Below are positions 38,401-50,400 of a stretch of 64,000 nt of DNA, piece by piece. The stretch is from positions 8,069,324 through 8,133,323 of the forward strand of contig CM037783.1 of NCBI GenBank assembly GCA_021229015.1. The letters are read 5' to 3'. The DNA comes from Solen grandis. Taxonomy: Eukaryota > Mollusca > Bivalvia > Adapedonta > Solenidae. The notes beneath the pieces are model-generated. The model saw nothing but the letters and a program-made list of their open reading frames with translations, was not told the DNA's origin and did not search any database. A program made the translations under genes and the position numbers. Numbering within the stretch: the first letter of the stretch is position 1; every line of letters begins with the position of its first letter.

Positions 38401-41400
38401 GTCAAATAGGTCATGAGTTATGCCCCTTTTGATATAAAAAATGTAATATTTCACTTTATTTGCACTCTAGCATCTTCATTTCTGATATATACATCTTCAA
38501 TCTTTAGAACAATGTTTATAGCCATATTCTTTCTGCCAAGTTCGATAATGGCTGACATCTGCCATTAGGTCAAGAGTTATGGCCCTTTTGATTCTTAAAT
38601 TTGTGTGTTTTAAGCCATAATTTTTCGGTCAAGTTTGACTGCAAATTTCGACAACAGGCTCTCTTTACTTCGTGGAATTATAAATAATCTGATGGATTAT
38701 GTCTTAGTACAACTATGCTTTAATTTAGTAACTTGTACAGGCAATGAAGGCAGTTTTTCTTAGGTGAGAGTCTTTAGGGCCACCTTGGCCCTCTTGTTGA
38801 AAATATCATAAAGAACAATATTTTTATCATGATTCAATGCGGTTCTAGTGCTATGCATATCTTAATGATCGGTCTATTAATTATTAAGTTATTTGTCGAA
38901 TGGTAGTAGTTGACATGAATATCATTTTGCCGATTTTTGCCTTTTTGGGGGGAGGAATAACTTTATAAATCGCAAAAAAAAAAAACAGATAGGTTTAAAC
39001 ATAAAATAAGTACATGTTTGAATTTAGAAGACCCTTCTAACCGTACCTGGGTTTTTAAAATCGGACATCATAGTTGCATGAAAGTAAGAATTTCTGGGGA
39101 AAAAAAGACAACACTTTTCCTTGTACTTCTGCAGTTGATCCCAAATATTATTCAAAATTTTATTTCTGTTACATTAAAGGTAAAATATGATACGGTAATT
39201 TATTTTAATTTTCTGTGCCCCCTTCAATTGAACAAGAAACTTCAATGAAGATATGAAAAATGAATATTTTGTAGAAAAGGAATCTTGTATACCTTTTTAG
39301 CATGTTAAGATGACTAGTGATACTTCATTTCCTTGCAGAACACGAAGATTGAGTATTATTGAAGTTATCTTAAAGATGGTTCTGGAAAAAATAGCATTAT
39401 GATATTATAACTGAAAGCAAAGTCACATATTCCCTTTTGAATGCAATGACTTTAAAATTTGAATTATGTTATATGACATCACAGATTTCCTCTACTATTT
39501 ATTTATGTTTGCACTCTACAGCTGTCAATTCGGGGCGGATTTTCTTCAATATTTGAAGATGGTGTATGTCAGAAAAGTAAATAAGTATGATCAGGTTTGA
39601 CATAGTTAGCAGAAAGCCCTTTCTTTTGTTCAGAACAAAAGGAGTCTAGTTATTATTATTATTATTATTCCTTTTTTTTCCAACCAAATCTAAGAGTTAA
39701 TTTCGGTAAGTTGTCAGTGTCTAAGCAACATGAAAATTAAATTGCCTCGACAAAAACGTATAAATTTTTAAATTCAATAATTTTTAATTTTCAATGACTT
39801 CAATTGACGTCAGATTTGACGTCAGCTTCAAAAGTTTGTTCGCGCTCTCGAGCCTTTATTTTTTATATTTTATCTTGATATTTTCACAGAAGATGTATGT
39901 TATGATGTTGATGTGCACCTTGTCTTTCAAATTTTTAAATTCGAAAAATTTAAGAATTTATGGCAAAACCGAGTTTCGAACTTTGGTCCTAAAACTATTA
40001 TTTACTGTTACAAAGGCTACTGATGAGATAGAAGCATGAAAATTGGACAGCTTATTGGCCCAGGGGTCTACTTTCTTTTCTCTGAAAGATTTCCTTTTAA
40101 GTCACGTGGTAATGACGTCATTTAATGGACAAAATCCTAATTTTTCAAAGATTTCGCTTGCTCTGGCATCATACATTTTGAGTCAATTTTAATGAAATTG
40201 AAAATGCAGCGATAAAAAAGTATCTTTTTATACATTCAATCTTTTCAATTTTCATTGGCGTCATATGACGTCAGAATTGACGTAAGCTTCAAAATTTTGT
40301 TCGCGCTCTAGAGCCTTCAATATTGGTCCGATTATCTTGATATTTTTACAAAAGATGTATTTTAGGATGTAGATGTGCACCTTGGCATTCAAATTTCCAA
40401 ATTCAAAAAGATTAAGATTTCATGGCAATACCGAGTTTCGAACTTTGGTCAAAAATTGAATTTAAATGTTACAAAGCCCCTGATGCGTTACAAACATGAC
40501 AATTGGACAGCATATCGGCATAGAAGTTTACATTCTATTTTCTGAATGATTTTCTCTTTAGTCACGTGGTTATGACGTCATCAAAAAGACAAAAAAAATC
40601 TTTTTAAAGATTTCTTTCGCTCTGGTATCATGGATTTAAAGTCAATCTTAATTATATCTTCAGAATTGATAGATTTAAAATTGAAGTGATGCATACTGCA
40701 AGAAATGTTTGTTTTGTCACGTGATTATGACGTCATGCATACTTAAGCACGAATTATTTTGAAAAATCATATAAAATCGCCAATTAGACCAATGAACTTA
40801 AACTTTTCAAAAATGTCGAAACTTAGTACGTTCATAAGGTCTTGAAAATTTCAAGTGATTACGTCATTAAACATGGCAGTTATTCATGTTTGATGGAATG
40901 CCTACTTGAAAATGTGAAAACAAACCTGTTCGCATTCTCGAAGATACTTTTTTTTCTTGATTAATAGAACGTTAGCTGAACATGTCTTTGCAAAAAAGAG
41001 ATTTTTCTTTAGTCACTTGATTTTGACGTCGATAAAATATAAAAATCATTCATTTCAATACGTATTCGCGCTCCAACGTCATGAGTATTGATGCCAATCT
41101 TAAGCATACCTTAAAGGATTTATGTTGTGTAACTTGTTTATGACAACATTGATGTGTAAGCAAAATATATTAAAAACATCAAAAGATTATATATATTAAC
41201 TTGAAATAAGTAATAATGCCGTACATTAACATGCGCAAAAAGTCCAGAAAATTTCAAGTGATTACGTTATCAAACATGACTTATTCAGGTTTTTCGTAAA
41301 AGGGCTAATTCATGGAAATCTATTTATTTGCAGAAAGAAATGTAAGAGGTCATTGGGTTGGTTGAGCAAGATCCGATTGTTCTTTTGCAGGAATGAATGC

Positions 41401-44400
41401 CTGCGTTGAATAGTGAATTGTGATACGTTTTTTTTATAGTAAATGAGTCGCATTTACGATGAATTAGTATAATTATACTAGAGCCAGAAAACCTTTACGG
41501 ATATCTTATTGCATTTGCTATCACGGTTTTTTGCAAACCTGAAGAAAATGACAAATACATGTATATCTTCCTATCGAGTTTTTATGTTTTCTAAATTTTT
41601 AACGGTTTCTTTTTCTAAATCTGTAAAAAAAGCAAATATACAAAGCAAATGAATAGTTAAATTTAAGACTTTTAAGTTAATTAAATTTTTTTTTTGCTTA
41701 CACCTCTCCTTTGTTTCCATCTAATTTTGCAAATGTAAAACTCAATCAATTTAAAGGTTGAAAGTAATCGATTTTAAAGTGTTTTTTTTTTCTTTTTTTA
41801 CAATTTCAATTGTGGATCAAATTGCAATGAATACATATTAAGTCATATGCTTACAAAGAAAAAGATATTAAATAAAGAATAAAAAAAATTAAAATCGATT
41901 GAATAACGTAAGAAAACAATTCTTGAGGAAATTTTTATCTTAAAATTTTCCTTTTTTCTGCATGATGGAAAACGGGTGTATAATCAAATAAGATCCATAT
42001 TTATGCTTTCTCAATATCTTCTTAAGAAGATGAAAATGAAAAAAAAAAGATTTAAAGCTTATTTTTTAACATAATCGTATGTATATATTTAAGATAATGA
42101 TGATTTACATATTGAATCATACATATTATGCATCATTATTCCATTTTTTTGTATTAACTTATATATTTAATACCTTTGAAATAAGCAAACGGAAAGCCGC
42201 TTCGTTTGTATCTTAAACAAACGACTTCTAGTTCTTCTTATTATTATTCCTTTTTTTCCAACCAAATCTAAGAGTTACTTTCAATATGTTGTCAGTGTCT
42301 GAGCAACATGAAAATTAAATTGCCTCGACAAAAAATTTTTAATATTTAAAATCAATCATTTTTAATTTTCAATGACGTTAATTGACGTCGCATTTGACGT
42401 CAGCTTTAAAAGTTTGTTCGCACTGTAGAGCCTTTATTTTTTATGTTTTATAATGATATTTTCACAGAATATGTATATTATGATGTAGATAAGCACCTTG
42501 TCTTTTAAATTTTCAAATTCGAAAAATTTAAGAATTTATGGCAAAACTGAATTTCGAACTTTGGTCCTAAAACTTTTATTCAATGTTACAAAGGCTACTG
42601 ATGAGATAGAAGCATGAAAATTGGACAGCTCATCGGCCCAGAGGTCTACTTTATTTTCTTTGAAAGATTTCCTTTTATGTCATGTGGTTATGACGTCATT
42701 TAAAGGACAAAATCCTATTTTTTCAGACTTTAATGAAATTGAAATTGCAGCGATAAAAAAGTATCTTTTTATACATTCAATAATTTTCAAATTTCTTTGG
42801 CGTAATTTGGCGTCAGATTTGACGTTAGCTTCAAAAGTTTGTTCGCGCTGTAGAGCCTTCAATTTTGGTCCGATTATCTTGATAATTTTACAGAAGATGT
42901 ATTTTAGGATGTAGATGTCCACCTTGGCATTCAAATTTCCAAATTGGAAAAGATTAAGATTTCATTGCAATACCGAGTTTCGAACTTTGGTCCGAAATTT
43001 AAATTTGAATGTTACAAAGCCCCCTGATGCGTTAGAAGCATGATGATTGGACAGCATATCGGCATAGAAGGTTACATTCTATTTTCTGAATGATTTTCTC
43101 TTAAGTCGCGTGGTTATGACGTCATCAAAAAGACAGAAAGCATTTCTTTTTAAAGATTTCTCTCGCTCTGGTATCAAGAATTTTAAGTCAATCTTAGTTA
43201 AATCTTTAGAATTGATAGAGTAAGAATTGAAGTGATGCATACTGCAAAAACGTTTGTTTCGTCACGTGATTTTGACGTCCTGCATACTTAAGCAAAATTT
43301 TTTTTAAAAAATCATTTAAAATTTCCAATTAGACCAATGAACTTAAACTTTTCAAAAATGTCGAATCTTAGTACGTTCATAAGATCTTGAAAATTTCAAG
43401 TGATTACGTCCTTAAACATGGCAGTTATTCATGTTTGATGGAATGCCTTCCTGAAATTGTGAAACCAAACCTTTTCGAATTCTCGAAAATATTTTTTTCT
43501 TCTTGATTAATAGAGCGTTAGATGAACAAGTCCTTGCAAAAAAGATATTTTTCTTTAGTCACTCGATTTTGACGTCGTTGAAATATAAAAATCATTCATT
43601 TCAATATGTTTTCGCGCTCCAGCGTCATGAGTATTGATGCCAATCTTAAGCATACCTTAAGAAATCTATGTTGTGTCACTTGTTAATGACAACATTGATT
43701 TGTTAGCAAAATATATTCAAAAGATCAAAAGATCGTACATATCAACTTTAGATAAGTAATATTGCCGTACCTTAACATGCGCAGAAAGTCCAGAAAATTT
43801 CAAGTGACAACGTTATCAAACATGACTTATTCGTGTTTTTCGTAAAAGGGCTAATTCATGGAAATCTATTAATTTGAACAAAGAAATGTAAGTGGCCATT
43901 GGGTTGGTTGAGCAATATCCGATTGTTCTTTTGCAGGAATGAGTACCTGCGTTGAATAGTGAATTGTGATACGTTTTTTTATAGTAAATGAGTCGCATTT
44001 ACGATGAATTAGTATAATTATACTAGAGCCAGAAAACCTTTACGGATATCTTATTGCATTTGCTATCACGGCTTTCTGCAAACCTGAAGAAAATGACAAA
44101 TACATGTAAATCTACCTATCGATTTTTTTTGTTTTCTAAATGTTTAACGGTTTCTTTTTCTAAATCTGTAAAAATCAGCAAATATACAAAGGAAATGAAT
44201 TGTTGAAAGTTTCAAAACGTTTATAACGTTGATAACATAAAGAAAATATAAGATAACATAAGAAAATATGTTCATTTTTTTGCTTAAACCCCTGTCTTTA
44301 TTTCCATCTAATTTTGCAAATGTAAACTCAATCAATTTAAAGGTTGAAAGTCATCGATTTTAAAGTATGTTTTTTTCTTCTTTTTTACAATTTCAATTGT

Positions 44401-47400
44401 GGATCAAATTGCAATGAATACTTGTTAAGTCATATGCTTACGAAGAAAAAGATATTAAATAAAGAATAAAAAAAAATTAAAATCGATTGAATAACGTAAG
44501 AAAACAATACTTGACGATAGTATTATCTTAAAATTTCCTGTTGTTTTTTAACTACATGATAGTAAACGGATGTGAAATCAAATAAGATCCATATTTATGC
44601 TTTCTCAATATCTTCTTAAGAAGATGAAAATAAACAGAAAAAAAAGATTTAAAGCTTATTTTTGAACATAAGTATACATAATTTATGATATTGATGATTT
44701 ACGTATTTAATCTTACATTATAATGCATCATTTTTCCATTTCTTTGTATTTACTTATATATTTAATACCTTTGAAATAAGCAAACGGAAAGACGCTTCGT
44801 TTGTATCTGAAACAAACGACTTCTAGTTGATATTGTATCTGTAGGCAAAATTGTTCCCATATCGTCTAAAGCTAAATGCACTTGGTACTAATTCATTGCT
44901 ATGATTATTCCTTTTTAGATACGGACATAGGGACCTTTCGAAGTGTATTATTTACTAAATTAATAAATATCCGCATTTCAAACAGTGAAACACGCTTTTC
45001 GGTCAGCTTAAAGAAGAATGTTTGTATTATAAAAATAAATATATTCTTACAGAACGTATCAAACGATAGTGTACATACTTAAATAATACCTATATTTCAA
45101 ACGAGCATTCTATCAATTTTGTCATTTTATCCTCACTTTGTACAGACTTTTCCTTCAAAAAATGGATGGAACGGAACTCAGTCAATGACGATTATCAGTC
45201 CGACCTTATATCAAAAATGGATCTGGGAATTTATTTGTCCGATCAACAGTGCAGTCTTAATGACCAGATATACAAACCGTACGTTAATGGTTTCTATAAG
45301 CAAGGTATGCAATCTCTGACTTTTTAGCCCACCTGAGCACTTGTGCTCAGGTTAAGCTTTTGAGATCGTCTTTTGTCCGTCGTGCGTCGTTCGTCGTCAA
45401 CAATTGCTTGTGAACACTCTAGAGGCCACAGTTTTGGTCCAATCTTCATTAAACTTGGTCAGGATGTTTGTCTACATGATATCTCGGATGGGTTTGAAAA
45501 TGGATCATATGGGGTCAAAAAACTAAGTGACCAGGTCATATTTTAGAAAAAAAACTTGTGAACACACTAGAGGCCACAGTTTTGGCTCAATCTTCAGGAA
45601 ACTTGGTCAGGATGTTTGTCTACATGATATCTCGGATGAGTTCGAAATTGGGTCATGTGGGATCAAAAATTAGGTCACCAGGTCAAATCTTAGACAAACA
45701 TTGTAAACACTCTAGAGGCAACAGTTTTAGCCCAATCTTTAATAGATTTGGTCAGGATGTTTGTCTACATGAAATCTTAGATGGGTTCGAAAATGGGTTA
45801 TGTGGAATCAAAAACTAAGTCACCAGGTCAAATCGTAGAAAAACCTTGTAAACACTCTAGAGGCCACAGATTTTGCCCAATCTTCATAAAATTTGATCAG
45901 GTTGTTTGTCTACATGATATCTCGGATGGGTTCGAAAATGGGTTATGTGGGATCAAAAACTAAGTCACCAGGTCAAATCGTAGAAAAACCTTGTAAACAC
46001 TCTAGAGGCCACAGTTTTTGCCCAATCTTCATAAATTTGATCAGGTTTTTGTCTACATGATATCTCGGATGGGTTTGAAATTGGTTAATGTGGTGTCAAA
46101 ACTAGGTCACCAGGTCAAATCTTATAAAGACCTTGTGAACCCTGTAGAGGCCACAGTTTTAGCCCACTCATCAATAGATTTAGTCAGGATGTTTGTCTAA
46201 ATGATATATTGGATGAGGTCAAAAATGAGTCATGTTGGGTCAAAAAGTAGGTCACCAGGTCAGATCTTAGAAAAACCTTGTGAACACTCTAGGGTCCACA
46301 GTTTTAGCCCAATCTTCAATAGATTTGGTCAGGATGTTTGTCTACATGATAGGGACTTCCGTGGCCGAGAGGGTGAAGTCACTCACTTTAACACTCACTC
46401 AGCCCCTCACCGTATGGGTTCGAATCCCGGCAGGGTCATTCGGATTTTCATGTGAGGAAGCCTTCCAGCTGGCTTGCGGTAGTTCGGTGGTTCTACCCAG
46501 ATGCCTCCGTGCATTCGGAGTTTTCCTCCACCTGTAATTAGCTGGACGACGCAATATGACTGAAATACTGTCAAATCGACGGTAGACTCAAATAGTCAAG
46601 TCAATTCAAGTCTACATGATATCTTGGATGGGTTCGAAAATGGGTCATGTGGGGTCAAACACTGGGTCACCAGGTCAAATCTAAAAAAAATCTTCTGAAC
46701 ATGCTTGAGGCCACATTTTTGGCTCAATCTTCATGAAACTTTGTCAGGATGTTTGTCTTTAAGCTATGTAGGATGCGTTTGAAATTAAATTAAAAACCTT
46801 TTTAAAATTGGAGAATTTGAAATTGGGTTACTTAGGGTCAAAAACTAGGTCACCAGGTCAAATCTTAAACTTTAGAGACCACAGTTTTAGCCTAGCCTTA
46901 ATTTAACTTGGTCAGAATTTAAAAGATTTTTAAAGGGCCCATAGGGTCAAAAAGTAGGTCACCTGGGCAAATTTTAGATTAAATCTTGTGAAGACTCTAG
47001 AGGCCTACATTTTTTGTCCCAGTCTCCATTATACTTGATATGAATGATGACTGCATAAATTCCCAGTTGAGTGAAAATTCAGGTTGGATCAAAATGTAGG
47101 TCACTTAGTCAAATGTTAGAGAAACACTTTAGATGTCAGATTTTTTATCATTATGCCTAACACAGCCATCTTACTCAGGTGAGCGACACAGGGACATCTT
47201 GCCTTTCTTGTTTACTTATTTCTTAACCTGTTAAACGCTGTACTTCATAAAGTCTTAATATATTTAAATGGCGTAAACCAACGAATAAAGGTGTCACCAG
47301 AGACGAATATGTGGATGACATCGCACTTGCAACTTTTTAATTAATTATGTTTTTGATATTTGTTGCAGAAAATTGTAATTCTGTTGATGCAGCAATAATG

Positions 47401-50400
47401 ACGCCCTTTACAGATATGTCATGCCATATTGGTGACACTTGTGTTAGCCTGGAATGCTGTTTGTACGAAAAGGTCTTGAAAAGAAATATTCGATTCAGTA
47501 TGTCTATCACCACATGCGGTGCTCTTCTCGTATTGCAAATAGAAAACTATAAGTCGGAAATACCACTTGATGAGTACGACTTTGGATCATGGAGGAAAAT
47601 GCAACTGCAGGGAATTCTACAATTAGAGTAAGATGTCCATCGTTCACTTAAAGAATCATGAAGCATGTTGAAGAATCTATTTTCTTTTTAATCTTAGTTA
47701 AGATAAATGCAACTGTTACAATAAATTAAACACATCAAATGACAACGGTTTTATTTAGCTCAAAATATATACGGGCGTGTCTGAGCTTAGAGTAAATTTA
47801 AATTATATTGAAAAAAAATATGTATGGAATTCATGTTTACTGTATACAAATTATAGTGTAATACATTATGCCATATTTACTTCGGATAATTTCATCTAGA
47901 ATAAACAGAACATAAGTGTAATTCATATCAATTATATGCACCTTATTTACAGATATCGCATATTTGATATTTACAAAGAAAATAAATACATTTTGGATGT
48001 TAATATCAACGTCTGCTTCTCTGACGTAGAAGACTGTGTCCTGAACAGTCAGATCTTTCGTCACCAATCATTACCGAAACCTACATGCAACGGAAACCTG
48101 CCCGCACATAAACCAGGTACACATTTAATTTTACGATTTGAAATTTGACTTATATACACTTTATTATTGAATAGTATATTTTACTCTTCGAATTCATTTC
48201 TATTTTATTTAGTAAAATTAAATACCCGAGAAACAATACCTAGTAATCTTTTATGTGAATAACGATGGTTTTGGTAGTAATTAGAAAATCCATTGCCAGT
48301 GTTATACATTTTGGTCATTTCAGATTTTTCATTTACGAAGTGGTTGCAATCTAGTAATACATCAGATGACATTCATGCGACAGAAAATCTGATCGATTAC
48401 TTAGGACTTACGCCATATCTATCTACTCAGGGCTGCAAAACCATCCCTCTGAATTATAACGGTAAAATCTGTACATTGTAAATACAAAGTTAGCCCCCTT
48501 TGTTTATACTACTATGATTAATTAACTACTTCTAATAGTACGAATACTATTCAATGGCGTGATTGCTTGACACATTCATGTAATTAAAATATTTTGATTA
48601 TATTTAAAAGGAATACGAATGTCCAAAAAAAAAAAAAAGAATCAGTCCTTTCAAATAATCTCACTTTTTATGCTCCATTCTTTTTGTTGAATATTAATTA
48701 TATGTTTTTGTCATTTTAAATGAAGTTTTTGAGAATAAACATATCTCGATTGTTTGTTTTTCAGACCAAAAACTGATTTCACCTGAAACGACATGCTATT
48801 TTGGAAATAATAATTCCAACATCTACTGTTGCATTGTTTCTGACGCCCTTCAGCGATCGATCCCAGTGCAATTCAAAATTGACACGTGCAATAATCTGCT
48901 TACACTAAAGATCGGTCGATTTTGGTCGAAAAATGCACTTACAGAGTTTGATTTCGGACAGTTTAAGACATACAGCTTGCTGGATGTTTTGAAAATAAGG
49001 TAATGCTGCTGATTTTATTTAGTACTACAATTATAACTTTTATTAATATTCTTATCTATATTTTATTCAATATGACACGAATGAAGTAACGGAACCAAGA
49101 GAAAATGGGTTTGAGAGGCGTTGTGGGATCACACATTTTATCATGCGTTGTATTGTCTTTTAACACACACATATATAACAACAACAACAACAACAACAAG
49201 AAAACAAGATCGTATTATCCTTGAAACATAGATTTAAGACTTATAATTATTTTCCAGATATCGTATTACCAATTTACCAAGATCAGAGGCCTATCTCTTA
49301 TCATTCCATATATTTCTTTGCCTGGACAAAACGCACTGCGTTGTAGATGCTGAATTGTTCAACAAAACTAAAATTGAGAAGGAAAAGTGTGAATTACACA
49401 AAGGATTTCGTTACCCAGGTATATACTGTATATAACTGAATTCTTAAAATCGTTAAGTTAAAAATATTATAAAAATAAAAGTACATAGCATGAATAATTC
49501 GATTAATTTATTGGCCAATTTTAGTAAAACAGAAGATAGCAAATGGTGTTGCTAAAAGAAAGTTGTTGTTAAAACATCTTAAATATTTATTCAGACTTTT
49601 TTCATTTTTACATACTGGTAACGAATGTGCATTTAATATTTCAGACTCATCACTAGGTGACTTTAAAGATGATTTATACTCATATATTTCGGATGGAAAA
49701 GCATCGGAAGTCTCTTCGATTTATCTTTATAAAATGGATATTGCTAGATATATGCACTTGAATATGTGTGATTTAACATTTTACCCATTTAATGGATCTC
49801 AGACGTGGACATCAGGTAATTTTTATTCGCATATATTCCCTGCCCTTTTGAAATACAATTCTAAAGTGACTACTAAGGTAATTACTATATTGTGTTGAAA
49901 TAGATTGTAAATAATATTCTTATATTCAACAGATGTATACGTTTTACAGAAACGTAATTGCAATGTGAAGAAAATGATATTAGAAACCTCACTTTTATGG
50001 ACATAAAAATATAATACCAGTGTGTTAAATAATAAAAGAAAATGTAGTAGTTCTTATTATTATCATTTTGATTGATTGAATTTTAGTTTACCGTCGCTGC
50101 GACAATGTTTCCGTCATACAGCGACATCCGGCTAATTACAGGTGGAGGAAGATCCCGAATGCACTGGGCATCCGGATAGAACCTAAGAATTTTCATTTTG
50201 AATACATTTTTCTTAAATTCATTAATACATTTGTAAATGACAATCAAAGAAAACTGTGACAAAAAGAATAAAAATATATGGTAAAACTGATTACTTACCA
50301 TGATAACAAATATAGTTTTTATTTTATTTTTCCCACCAGAATGTTCCTCATTCAAACCAAGCATTCATTTGCATGACTCATCGAGTCTAAAATGTTTTGC

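Noticed and set aside
42621..42934. 97-codon frame inside element X
   Set aside because: Not kept in the equivalent position of the other X copy (about 40040-40370), which has no matching open frame.
45558..46540. Several open frames of 60-86 codons in a row
   Set aside because: They are the same tandem-repeat unit translated again and again, and the last ones run into a SINE.
45400..47150. CRISPR-like array
   Set aside because: The repeats are long (about 140 bases), directly adjacent with no unique spacers, and diverged. This is minisatellite inside a eukaryotic element.
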